Positions 8,137-16,099 of a stretch of DNA of 64,000 nucleotides are shown here, in pieces. This DNA is from an uncultured Sphingomonadaceae bacterium. GTDB lineage: Bacteria > Pseudomonadota > Alphaproteobacteria > Sphingomonadales > Sphingomonadaceae. A model generated the notes under the pieces. The model did no database searches. It saw nothing but the letters and a program-made list of their open reading frames with translations, and had not been told where the DNA came from. The position numbers and the translations under genes were made by a program. The stretch spans positions 620,001 to 684,000 of the forward strand of contig CANLQE010000001.1 of NCBI GenBank assembly GCA_947493215.1, written 5' to 3'. Position 1 is the first letter of the stretch, and every line of letters begins with the position of its first letter.

Positions 8137-9084
8137 TTGCTTGTGATAACCGGATTACATCATGTCGGCCTCGGTGTTGCCCATCTGGACAATGCCATAG
8201 ACTTTTATGAACAAATTGCCGGATTCTCGACTGTGTCCCGTTACTCACGGGATGCAGAAAGCCCGCTGCGGGAAGGTCTAAATGCGGGAAGTGCTTCCAT
8301 AGAAATTGCTCTGATTGCAGGTCCGAATGGCTATATTGAATGCGCGGCAATGGCTCCGAAAACTGCTGATGTTTCCGATTCCACCCCGCCGATTAATGAG
8401 TCCGGTATCCGCCATTTCTGTATCCAGAACCGGGATTGTGCTATGTTGGCTGGAGGTGTTAAAAATGCCGGTGGCTCACTGTTTGCCGATCCTCTCGATC
8501 TCGGAACCGGCAATCAATATGCCTATGCCCGTGATCATGAGGGTAATATTATCGAAATCGAAGGCCTTCCCTATGTGCCCGCAGAACAACCGAGCTGGTT
8601 GGGTCATGTTGCAATTGTGACGCCTGATCTGGATAGGATAGTTGCATTCTACAGTGATATTCTTCGTTCCGAACCTCAGGGTCGCGGTATGGTCGGGCCG
8701 GGGCCACAATCTGACAAAATGGGCAACCTCAAAGATGCTCAACTCGAAGGTGCATGGCTGCCAACTCCAAACATGTTGCTCGAATTCTGGCAATTTCATA
8801 CGCCGGAATCACCACCCAAAAAAACACCAACGACCATGCTGGATTTGGGTTACACGCATATCTGTCTGGAGACAGATGATCTGGATGGCGACATGACGCA
8901 GATGATCGGAGCGGGTGCCGCCGCAATTTGTGAACCCATAGAGACCTATAATGTGCGCATCCAATTTGCCCGAGATCCTGACGGCAATATTGTCGAGCTT
9001 CTTGAGCCTCAGGACGGCTTTGATCAGACCATTAGCGCGCTAACGGATACAGAAATATGCAGCCGGACTGATGCCTTGAAATAG
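8137..9084 (+). CDS. VOC superfamily protein with two domains, extradiol dioxygenase/glyoxalase-like
   Basis: A 315-residue protein with two vicinal-oxygen-chelate modules: residues 4-145 (LHHVGLGVAHLDNAIDFYEQIAGF ending in HEGNIIEIEG) and residues 150-300 (LGHVAIVTPDLDRIVAFYSDILRSEP ending in RDPDGNIVELLEP). Metal ligands of the VOC fold can be seen as His in HHVG and HVAI and Glu in IIEIEG and IVELLE. Two-module VOC proteins include type I extradiol dioxygenases and isomerases such as lactoylglutathione lyase relatives; this one is short of a classical BphC motif, so ring cleavage is only likely. The start is TTG at 8137 or GTG at 8143; no strong ribosome site decides. It is downstream of the receptor and convergent with the MDR reductase. 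Confidence 0.75.
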   Translation: MLVITGLHHVGLGVAHLDNAIDFYEQIAGFSTVSRYSRDAESPLREGLNAGSASIEIALIAGPNGYIECAAMAPKTADVSDSTPPINESGIRHFCIQNRDCAMLAGGVKNAGGSLFADPLDLGTGNQYAYARDHEGNIIEIEGLPYVPAEQPSWLGHVAIVTPDLDRIVAFYSDILRSEPQGRGMVGPGPQSDKMGNLKDAQLEGAWLPTPNMLLEFWQFHTPESPPKKTPTTMLDLGYTHICLETDDLDGDMTQMIGAGAAAICEPIETYNVRIQFARDPDGNIVELLEPQDGFDQTISALTDTEICSRTDALK

Positions 9085-9089
9085 TGGTA

Positions 9090-10085
9090 TCAGACTTTTA
9101 GCAGCAACTTACCGTTATTCTTACCTTCAAATAACATTCTCAAAATCGCAGGAAAATTCTCGATGCCCTGTTCGATTTGGTCGCGGAACTGTAACTTCCC
9201 GTCACGATGCCATTGCAACAAGTCCGCTCTTGCTTCGGCATATTGCTCGGTGAAATGAAAGTTTACATAACCCTGCATCCGGGCCGCTTTGCCGATCAGG
9301 TTGAGATAATTGCGCGGCGCGTGCACCGCATCCAGATTATCATATTCTCCAATGGCGCCGCAAATGACGATACGCGCGTGCAGCGCTATATTATCGAGAG
9401 CATTTTCAAGCAACTCGCCGCCCACATTGTCAAAATAGACATCGATCCCGTTCGGGCAAAGTTCCTGCATCCGGCCGGCAATAGATTCAGACTTGTAATC
9501 GATACATGCGTTTGCACCATATTCATCCACAACCCTCCTGCACTTTTCCGGGCCGCCGGCAATGCCTATCACGCGGCATCCTTTTAATTTGGCGATCTGA
9601 ACGGCGATATGGCCAACCGCTCCTGCAGCTGCAGATACTACGACTGTTTCCCCATCTCGAAGCGCACCCACTGACAATAGTCCGAAATAGGCAGCCAGAC
9701 CCGTGCCCCCCAAACCGCCCAGGTAATGCCGAATGTCGATTTCTCCGGGATCAAGTTTCATCACATCGGCAGTAGAACCTGCGTAAACAGATTGAATACC
9801 AAAACGCCCCATGACCTTGTCGCCAACCTGATAGTCCGTCGATTTGCTTTCTATAACCTCGCCAATACCGCCGGATCGCATCAACTCTCCAATTGCCAAA
9901 GGGGGTACATAGCTCGCTTTATCGGCGAGCCATGTTCGCATCGCCGGATCTACCGAGCAATATTCCAGAGCAACGCGGATCTCGTCGCCGTTAAGTTCTG
10001 GAACTACTTCTGATGCGATCTCGAACGTCGTATCTGTAATTTCACCAATTGGCCGCTCGGCCAATCGCACCGTCATATTATTCAT
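9090..10085 (-). CDS. NADP-dependent oxidoreductase, zinc-independent MDR family (leukotriene B4 12-dehydrogenase/PTGR-like)
   Basis: About 331 residues when started at ATG 10085; a longer frame to 10124 would overlap the transporter gene. The fold is medium-chain dehydrogenase: a GroES-like domain (1-120), then the Rossmann part with VVVSAAAGAVGHIAVQIAKLKGCRVIGIAGG, the AxxGxxG nucleotide loop of the PTGR/CurA group. Zinc-binding cysteines are absent, consistent with enone reduction rather than alcohol oxidation. YFDNVGGELL is a family hallmark. It probably reduces an alpha,beta-unsaturated carbonyl intermediate. It follows the MFS gene by four bases and is almost certainly co-transcribed from promoter element 3. 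Confidence 0.88.
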   Translation of the reverse strand: MNNMTVRLAERPIGEITDTTFEIASEVVPELNGDEIRVALEYCSVDPAMRTWLADKASYVPPLAIGELMRSGGIGEVIESKSTDYQVGDKVMGRFGIQSVYAGSTADVMKLDPGEIDIRHYLGGLGGTGLAAYFGLLSVGALRDGETVVVSAAAGAVGHIAVQIAKLKGCRVIGIAGGPEKCRRVVDEYGANACIDYKSESIAGRMQELCPNGIDVYFDNVGGELLENALDNIALHARIVICGAIGEYDNLDAVHAPRNYLNLIGKAARMQGYVNFHFTEQYAEARADLLQWHRDGKLQFRDQIEQGIENFPAILRMLFEGKNNGKLLLKV

Positions 10086-10089
10086 CACA

Positions 10090-11625
10090 CTAGCTTTCTG
10101 TTTGCAACTTTGATTCCAGTCCATGGGTCTCTTGATGGTCTTCGCCCTGATGCTTTTTCTTGTGCGACAGTTGTTTGATAATTTTATTATGCTCCGAGCG
10201 GGTCAGACGATATCTGGCATAAAGGGGAATTGCGAATAGCGCACCGAAGGCCATTATTGGTCCTCCTGCCAGAGCCAATCGAAAAATGACGTCTTCATCA
10301 ACTTTCCCTGGGACCGCGTTGAACGGCATTCGAATGAACAGGTCGAGCATGACACCTGCGATAAAGTGGCCAGCGGAATTGGATGCCTTGGCGAAAAAAG
10401 CTCTGGCAGAATAGATCAATCCCTCCTGGCGTAATCCTTTTTCCAGTTCGATCTGATCAGAAATATCCCCCAGCATTGACAGAACCGAAACCGCCGCAAT
10501 CGCGATGGATCCGGCGACTACGGCCATTTGTAACATCAATAAAGGTAATAATAGTGGAGATTCGTTGGTCACGAATAGACCAAGTAATCGAAGATTAAGC
10601 GGTGTTTGTACGGCGATGACTACGGCGATGATCGACCATAGTAAGACTGGGCGACGATCAAATCTTCGCATCATAGCGGGTGCAATTAGGGCCCCTACCA
10701 CGATGGCCGGCATTGCTGCCAATCCGAACCATTTAATATCCTCTGTACCCAATTCCCAAACATATGTGTTCACGAATACAGCAAAGACTTCGTTCAGTCC
10801 GACAGACATCATGAAAAAGAAAAAGCCAGCGATCAGGAACAGATAATTTCTGTTCTCAGCAGCATTGAGGAGATCATGATAATAGTTTTTCAGGCTTATC
10901 TTGCTTTGGTTCGCAGGCGGTGCGCTGAGCATTGGAATACGGTTATATGTACCCCAAGCACTTATCACGATGGTCGATAAAATGATACCGCATGCCGTCA
11001 GAACCAGAGGTCCATAGGCATCCGCATCCAGATGTCGGGGTATTGCATCGCCATTGGTATTGATCGTTTCACCGCCAAGGAAATATCCCCAGGCGGTAAA
11101 GGCAAACAAAGCACCAGTCATATACCCAAAGACCGAGTTGATACTGAACAATCGGGAACGATCGTTGGCGTCTTTGGTCAATTCGCCACCAAGGGCAAAA
11201 TGCGGAATTGTGTATAATGTGAGAAACAAACGCGCCAATATCGTCCAAATGCAAAGCCAGGCGAATAAAGCGATTTGGGAGGGTTCTCCGTTATCCCCAC
11301 CGGTCAGCAATGAATCGGGCGGCATGAAGACCAGATAGACCGCGACAACAACAGGAATGGGGGCCGCAAATAGAAATGGGTGGCGCCTACCGATCCGCGA
11401 ACGCCAGCGGTCGGAAATCATGCCAACGGCCGGATCGGACACTGCATCGCCCAATAAGGCAATCATGATCGCCACGCCGATCAAGCTATTAGAAAGTCCC
11501 AAAGCCTGATTGTAGTAGATCGTGATAAAAGTGTTGAACATGCCGAAAAAGACCTGTTCGCCCACTGCACCAATTCCATAAGCAAGTTTCGTCGGCAATG
11601 GCAGTCTGGATTGCGTTGCGCTCAT
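10090..11625 (-). CDS. MFS transporter of the GPH (MelB-like) family
   Basis: A 511-residue inner-membrane transporter with about 12 hydrophobic segments. The N-terminal motif LPLPTKLAYGIGAVGEQVFF and the loop AVSDPAVGMISDRWRSRIGRRHPFLF match the glycoside-pentoside-hexuronide:cation symporters (TC 2.A.2), which also include many sphingomonad and SAR11-type carriers for non-sugar substrates. The C-terminal tail is charged and His-rich (KKKHQGEDHQETHG). It presumably moves the pathway substrate across the cytoplasmic membrane after TonB-dependent entry. The ribosome site GGGGAGGAG precedes the ATG; promoter element 3 is 87-106 bp upstream; the MDR gene follows almost directly. Confidence 0.88.
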   Translation of the reverse strand: MSATQSRLPLPTKLAYGIGAVGEQVFFGMFNTFITIYYNQALGLSNSLIGVAIMIALLGDAVSDPAVGMISDRWRSRIGRRHPFLFAAPIPVVVAVYLVFMPPDSLLTGGDNGEPSQIALFAWLCIWTILARLFLTLYTIPHFALGGELTKDANDRSRLFSINSVFGYMTGALFAFTAWGYFLGGETINTNGDAIPRHLDADAYGPLVLTACGIILSTIVISAWGTYNRIPMLSAPPANQSKISLKNYYHDLLNAAENRNYLFLIAGFFFFMMSVGLNEVFAVFVNTYVWELGTEDIKWFGLAAMPAIVVGALIAPAMMRRFDRRPVLLWSIIAVVIAVQTPLNLRLLGLFVTNESPLLLPLLMLQMAVVAGSIAIAAVSVLSMLGDISDQIELEKGLRQEGLIYSARAFFAKASNSAGHFIAGVMLDLFIRMPFNAVPGKVDEDVIFRLALAGGPIMAFGALFAIPLYARYRLTRSEHNKIIKQLSHKKKHQGEDHQETHGLESKLQTES

Positions 11626-11711
11626 ATCGATGCCACTCTCCTCCCCAATTTATTCCGGTCGTTAGATATTACATCTTTTGCCAAGAATTGGCTTGGATAG
11701 CAGCATCACTT

Positions 11712-11731
11712 ATTATATAAACCGTAAACTA
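11712..11731 (-). promoter_or_regulatory. shared promoter/operator element, site 3
   Basis: The minus strand reads TAGTTTACGGTTTATATAAT, identical to site 1 over the full 20 bp although the flanks differ. The -10 box points at the MFS transporter gene (ATG at 11625). The element lies between the divergent transporter and SnoaL-like genes. The hexamer at the expected -35 position is poor, so activation by a bound regulator is plausible; repression through the spacer is the alternative. Confidence 0.75.
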
Positions 11732-11813
11732 CGGATAGAGAGGTTGGCAATGACTGTCAAACCTATGGTTTGGAAATATTTTGAAAACCGAATATTGAAA
11801 GAACGAGGCAAAC

Positions 11814-12167
11814 ATGGATTACAATCGATTGGCGCATACTCTTTACGAGAGGTTTAATGCGCGTGATGTTGATGGTATATTTGAACTGCTGCACGCCGAG
11901 GTGGAATGGGTGAATGAACCCAAAGATATTCACGTTCACGGACTTGATGAATTGCACGTGGTTTGGACACGGCAAAAAGGCACTGCGATTGTCCATTTTG
12001 ATGTCACTAGCGTAACTCCAAAGGAGAACGGGTTTTTTGTTGTCGTTCAGGAGAAGGTCTGGACGCATGAAAAAGAGCTGTTGTTTGATGGTCCTGTTGG
12101 CCATGACTATACATTGAAAGAGGAAAAGATCATCCGATGTGACATTGTCGATGCCGATGCAGGATAG
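11814..12167 (+). CDS. SnoaL/NTF2-like protein
   Basis: A 117-residue alpha+beta barrel protein of the nuclear transport factor 2-like superfamily: an N-terminal helix (YNRLAHTLYERFNARDVDGIFELLHAEVEWVNEP) followed by the curved sheet (DELHVVWTRQKGTAIVHFDVTSV and GFFVVVQEKVWTHEKELLFDGP). Members include polyketide cyclases, ketosteroid isomerase and limonene epoxide hydrolase; the catalytic pattern does not select one. It is divergent from the transporter, with promoter element 3 between them, and convergent with the aldo/keto reductase gene. A cyclase, isomerase or hydratase step is inferred only from the fold. Confidence 0.75.
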   Translation: MDYNRLAHTLYERFNARDVDGIFELLHAEVEWVNEPKDIHVHGLDELHVVWTRQKGTAIVHFDVTSVTPKENGFFVVVQEKVWTHEKELLFDGPVGHDYTLKEEKIIRCDIVDADAG

Positions 12168-12178
12168 CCCAAAGTTAG

Positions 12179-13144
12179 CTACCAGGCGTAAGCTTCCGGT
12201 GCCTTTCCTTGCTTCGGGAATATCGCGTCGATTTGGGCAAGCACTTCATCGTCGAGGATAATGTCGGGTACACTCAGACTGGAGATGAGCTGCTCTACTG
12301 AAGCAGGTCCGATAAGGGGCGCTGCAACACCCGGTTGATAAAGCAACCAGGAAAGGGCAACGCTACTGGGAGAATGTTGCAGGTCACTGCAGAGTTTTTC
12401 AAATTTCTCTAGTTGAGGAACATATTTGGCTCGCGCGCTTTGCGCATCTTCACTTCGGCGGCGCCCTGATTTTGAACCGTTACAGCCCGCTAATAAACCA
12501 CCCGCCAAAGGGCTCCAAGGAATCAAGCCAAGACCATATTCACGACATGCTGGAAGCACCTCGAGTTCAACCCGCCGTTCGATCAGATTATAAAGACTTT
12601 GCTCCGAAACCAACTGGAATTGATTGCGTGTGATCGACTGCTCACTTGCCTTTGCTATCGCCCACCCAGGGAAGTTACTCGATCCAACATAACGCACTTT
12701 TCCTTGCTTCATGAGCCTATCCATAGCCTCCCAAGTTTCCTCAAACGGAACCGCGCGATCAATATGATGCATTTGATAGAGGTCGATATGATCCACGCCG
12801 AGCCGTTTCAAACTGGCGTCGCAGGCTTCCTGAATATGCCGAGCTGACAATCCGCGGTCCTCGGGATCATCCGACATAGGTTCATAGACTTTCGTAGCCA
12901 ATATGATCCGATCCCGCCGAGCTGAGTCCTGAGCAAACCATTTACCGAGGATAATCTCTGTCGCGCCAACACCCAAATGGCCGCCATACTGATTGGCGGT
13001 ATCAATGAAGTTGATGCCGGCCTCCACAGCATTGTTAAGAATGTTGAATGATTCTTCTTCGGATGTCCGGGGACCGAAATTCATGGTGCCAAGGCACAAA
13101 TTACTAACCCGAAGATCGGAATGCCCAAGATCTCGATAGTCCAT
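12179..13144 (-). CDS. aldo/keto reductase
   Basis: About 321 residues from ATG at 13144; an upstream in-frame start at 13222 would overlap the dioxygenase gene. The TIM-barrel AKR tetrad is visible: Asp and Tyr in FIDTANQYG, Lys in ATKVYEPM, and His in YQMHHID. GLIPWSPLAGGLLAG and the C-terminal LIGPASVEQL cofactor motif place it in the AKR11-13/Tas-like group, which uses NADPH. It sits 25 bp after the phytanoyl-CoA dioxygenase-like gene and is probably expressed with it from promoter element 4. It likely reduces an aldehyde or ketone intermediate. Confidence 0.9.
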   Translation of the reverse strand: MDYRDLGHSDLRVSNLCLGTMNFGPRTSEEESFNILNNAVEAGINFIDTANQYGGHLGVGATEIILGKWFAQDSARRDRIILATKVYEPMSDDPEDRGLSARHIQEACDASLKRLGVDHIDLYQMHHIDRAVPFEETWEAMDRLMKQGKVRYVGSSNFPGWAIAKASEQSITRNQFQLVSEQSLYNLIERRVELEVLPACREYGLGLIPWSPLAGGLLAGCNGSKSGRRRSEDAQSARAKYVPQLEKFEKLCSDLQHSPSSVALSWLLYQPGVAAPLIGPASVEQLISSLSVPDIILDDEVLAQIDAIFPKQGKAPEAYAW

Positions 13145-13169
13145 TTTCAGCCGCCAACTCTGAAATGGT

Positions 13170-14147
13170 TCATGGCGCGCGCAGCGTTGATCCAGAGACC
13201 AGGGTTTGGCTGGAATCGACAACCAGATGCCGGGTAAAGCTTTGTGCCCGCTCGGAGAGTTTTTGAAAATCCTGATAGTCTATTCCAGGGATCATGGGTT
13301 CCCGAAACCAAGGAGCGTAAAATTCCAGATTGGGAATCGAGCGCACTTTGTTGGACAGGTTGGGCGTGCCGCCATGCCAAGCCCGAACATCCCGGATCAT
13401 AATGCTGCCCGCAGGCGCAGGACAAACAGTGCTGAGTCGCATCCATTCGGGTTCTTCCTTGAGGCTTGGAATCGGTGCTCTGGAATTTTGCGTGCCCGGT
13501 ATCTGGCGGGTTGGGCCATTCAGCCGGGTTACGTCCTGTGGGAGAAAATTGACGCAAATATAAGGACAAGACAAATCACGCAAGCTGATCTGACCTCGCG
13601 GATCATGGTAGGAACTAAATGGTGAATTCCCCGATACCTTCCATTCACTCACATCGGAATGCAGCGGTTGATATTCTTCGGTTCCAGGCAAGCAGAAATC
13701 ACCGCTAGCTGCCCTCAATATATAGTTTGGCGATTCAAAGAGCGCATCTAGCAGCGTCCATACTTGAGGTATTTCCAACAGCATCTGCCACGCAGGGCGG
13801 TGCAACTGGCTGCGCGTCAAACTGGATCCACCAAAAGAATAGCGGCCCGACCCGCGATTACCCTTATTTTGCTCATCCAAATCCAGAATCTCGTCAATAA
13901 CTTCAGCGCAGCCCGCCGCCAATGATTGAACTTGTTCTTGGTTCAGAATATCTGAGACCAAGACAAAACCGTCGCGTCTAAAAGATGTCGTAATCCCTTG
14001 AATATCTGTAGATTGCTTGATTTCCAGATTCCGGATGCCATTATTACCTTCAAGATATCTTCGTTTTTCGGGGACCTCTACATTTTCGGTACGAGGGTAG
14101 GTTTCGGATTGGCTTATTACAGAATCATCGTTCGATGTTTCGGTCAC
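13170..14147 (-). CDS. phytanoyl-CoA dioxygenase (PhyH) family, Fe(II)/2-oxoglutarate oxygenase
   Basis: About 325 residues from GTG at 14147, which has AGGAA six bases upstream. A longer frame begins with TTG at 14267, but that codon lies inside promoter element 4 and is unlikely. The 2-oxoglutarate oxygenase facial triad is visible: His and Asp in HSDVSEW and a distal His in RAWHGGTPN, with Arg a few residues on (NKVRSI) to hold 2-oxoglutarate. FRRDGFVLVSDILNQEQV marks the PhyH N-terminus. The family hydroxylates or oxidatively modifies small molecules, often next to a carbonyl. Two genes appear to form one unit: this oxygenase, then the aldo/keto reductase. Confidence 0.85.
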   Translation of the reverse strand: MTETSNDDSVISQSETYPRTENVEVPEKRRYLEGNNGIRNLEIKQSTDIQGITTSFRRDGFVLVSDILNQEQVQSLAAGCAEVIDEILDLDEQNKGNRGSGRYSFGGSSLTRSQLHRPAWQMLLEIPQVWTLLDALFESPNYILRAASGDFCLPGTEEYQPLHSDVSEWKVSGNSPFSSYHDPRGQISLRDLSCPYICVNFLPQDVTRLNGPTRQIPGTQNSRAPIPSLKEEPEWMRLSTVCPAPAGSIMIRDVRAWHGGTPNLSNKVRSIPNLEFYAPWFREPMIPGIDYQDFQKLSERAQSFTRHLVVDSSQTLVSGSTLRAP

Positions 14148-14250
14148 ATTTAATTCCTGATGCTGTTTCTGGTCACAGAATTGTTCAACGTAGATTAGCA
14201 ATAGATCAAACTTAGGGAGCTCGTTGCCAACTGAAATGCGCTTATCATTA

Positions 14251-14270
14251 ATTATATAAACCGTCAATTA
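14251..14270 (-). promoter_or_regulatory. shared promoter/operator element, site 4
   Basis: The minus strand reads TAATTGACGGTTTATATAAT, with 18 of 20 positions the same as sites 1 and 3. The -10 box points at the PhyH-like gene; from the GTG start at 14147 the distance is just over 100 bp. The site shows that the upstream in-frame TTG (14267) is not the translation start. Confidence 0.72.
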
Positions 14271-14404
14271 AGATAATCGAAAAATCGTTTTGCATACCCA
14301 TGCATGATGTGGTTGGAGATCAATTCAATTCGTAAATTTGTTCTAAGGTAGTAATTTTGATTACCCTCCAGAGAGTCCGCGTTCGGGATATTACAGACAT
14401 AAAT

Positions 14405-14439
14405 CTAATGTCCGCTTTGGGCATAAAAGCGGACATTAG
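14405..14439. repeat. intergenic hairpin repeat, copy A
   Basis: A perfect 14-bp inverted repeat (CTAATGTCCGCTTT and its complement) around a 7-base loop. It is the shortest, single-hairpin form of the dispersed repeat family seen at ten places between 14.4 and 48.8 kb. There is no T-run, so it is not a standard terminator. Confidence 0.85.
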
Positions 14440-14484
14440 CTGGACTTGATATCAAAGCTATTTGTTTAGTGCGCAAAGAGCGAT

Positions 14485-15789
14485 TCAACCCAATTCGGAT
14501 ATTGCTGCCAATGCTCGGTCAATTTCCTGCTCATTGTTGAGCAAACTTGGCGCAAAACGCGCATAGCTTATGCGATAGGGCGTGCTGCTCATGATGATGG
14601 CCTTGCTGTGCATTCGTTTAACAACTTCGCCGGGTGCCATTCCGTCAATATCAAAGCAGGCGAAACCGGAAGATGATCCGGTCGATAAAGGTGTATGCAG
14701 TTTTACGTGTGCCATCTTCGCGAGCCCCTCTTTGGTTTGGGTGTTAAGTTGGTGGATACGATCTTGGACATTTGCTTTCCCCAATTGAAGATGTAACTCA
14801 AACGCGGCAGGGAGCGCCCAGCGATGCTCAAAGCTGTGGAAACCGCCCGGCGACATATGCTGACCCATCGGGACTTGATCCTGTTCAGCTAATCCGCGCC
14901 AGGCATAAGTGGAAAGACTAAAACTGGGGATTATAGCATCACAGGCTCCCCAAGCACGATCATTGCCCCAGATCACTCCTGTACCGCGCGGTCCGAAAAT
15001 CCATTTATGGGTACCGCCGATGAAGAAATCGCAGCCTAGCTTGCTCACATCTTCATTTTCAATTCCCAATCCGTGTACACCGTCCACACAAAATATGATC
15101 TGATCGGCAATGTCTCTTTTAGCGTTCACTGCGTCGATAACGTCGGCCATGGTCCGAATTGGCAGCTTTACTCCACTTGATGAATGTACCCAAGTGACGG
15201 CCACCACCCGTGTTTTGTCTGCAATGGCTTTGCTGAGACGTTGGACGGCATCCTCAGGCCTGAACAATGCTGGATCGTCATAGAGCGCAATTTTGCGGAT
15301 CGCGGCCCCTGAGCGCTGCGCGGCAAATTCAATCGCCATGTCTGATGAATAATGTTCATGAACAGTATGCAATATTTCATCGCCGGGCTCTAATTTGAGG
15401 CCCCCATAGACTAAGCCGAGCCCCATAGTTGTGCTGTCGGTCAAAGCAAACTGATGAAATTCGCCGCCCATATAGCGCGCTGCCGTTTCAGCGACCAGAT
15501 AGTCATACTTTGGAAAACTATCCTGCAGGAAATCGGACGGATTTTCGTCCAGAGCGCGCCGGATTTTCTCAATCGCATCAGACACGGGTTTAGGGTGCGA
15601 TGCGATAAGGAAAGTCGACAATTGAATATAGTCACGGGTTAGCGGAAACAGCGATCTCAGGGCCTTCCAGTCACCAGCTTTGATGGGGCCAGACTGTGAC
15701 GAAGCGGAGGCTGAAACACTGTTCCCACCAACTAGCGCGCTGGCGCCTATTGTTGCACCTGCGCCGCCTAGAAATTGACGCCTCAACAT
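14485..15789 (-). CDS. Tat-exported class V aminotransferase-fold PLP enzyme (isopenicillin N epimerase-like)
   Basis: 434 residues from ATG at 15789, preceded by AGGAGAG; a longer frame from 15861 would bury the signal. The N-terminus MLRRQFLGGAGATIGASALVGG carries a twin-arginine motif and hydrophobic stretch ending SVSASA, so the folded, cofactor-loaded protein is probably exported. The body is class V aminotransferase/cysteine desulfurase fold: GGTHKWIFGPRGTG with PLP-binding Lys262, and VDGVHGLG with the cofactor-contacting Asp. Relatives include isopenicillin N epimerase and EgtE-like C-S lyases. A periplasmic PLP enzyme is uncommon. Substrate unknown. It is the last gene of the minus-strand run from 19.8 kb, but separated by 300 bp including a gene remnant, so it may have its own promoter. 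Confidence 0.85.
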   Translation of the reverse strand: MLRRQFLGGAGATIGASALVGGNSVSASASSQSGPIKAGDWKALRSLFPLTRDYIQLSTFLIASHPKPVSDAIEKIRRALDENPSDFLQDSFPKYDYLVAETAARYMGGEFHQFALTDSTTMGLGLVYGGLKLEPGDEILHTVHEHYSSDMAIEFAAQRSGAAIRKIALYDDPALFRPEDAVQRLSKAIADKTRVVAVTWVHSSSGVKLPIRTMADVIDAVNAKRDIADQIIFCVDGVHGLGIENEDVSKLGCDFFIGGTHKWIFGPRGTGVIWGNDRAWGACDAIIPSFSLSTYAWRGLAEQDQVPMGQHMSPGGFHSFEHRWALPAAFELHLQLGKANVQDRIHQLNTQTKEGLAKMAHVKLHTPLSTGSSSGFACFDIDGMAPGEVVKRMHSKAIIMSSTPYRISYARFAPSLLNNEQEIDRALAAISELG

Positions 15790-15966
15790 ATTGTCTCTCC
15801 TCTGTTTGTGTTCGACTAAAATGGGGTCTATTTCGATCATAACGCTGTTACGGCGCGACAAATTTTACACAGTTCGATAGCGTCCGTTTCCGGGATGAAC
15901 CCAACATGATGCGATTTCAGCTGTTCTCGCAAAACTGATGCAAGTACAGCGATGCACTGTTGGACT

Positions 15967-16089
15967 CTAATCATGATTGTTAGTGAACGAAACGTTCTCA
16001 CCAAGCCGCCCAAGATCCAGCGCGTTCATGGGCGGACGGTCAAGCGTTATTCGTTCCACGCGTTCAGATCGTTCAAATGTAAACGCCAT
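15967..16089 (-). pseudogene. enoyl-CoA hydratase/isomerase, N-terminal remnant
   Basis: A 40-codon frame with a good ribosome site (GGAGAACTGCT before ATG at 16089). Its first 30 residues (MAFTFERSERVERITLDRPP, then MNALDLGRLGE) are the start of a crotonase: the beta-hairpin and the RPPMNAL motif are typical of enoyl-CoA hydratases. After GRLGE the similarity ends, and a stop follows at 15967. A full family member has about 260 residues, so over 80 percent is missing. It begins 11 bp after the SDR stop codon, so it was once part of that operon and lost its body by deletion, joining this spot to sequence near the PLP-enzyme gene. Too short to be functional. Confidence 0.8.
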
Positions 16090-16099
16090 AGCAGTTCTC

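Larger units (their letters stand above)
14148..14484. other. intergenic region with promoter element 4 and repeat hairpin A
   Basis: This 337-bp gap separates the PhyH-like gene from the end of the PLP-enzyme gene. It holds promoter element 4 (14251-14270), the leader of the PhyH-like gene, and repeat copy A (14405-14439). I see no further coding sequence. Confidence 0.6.
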
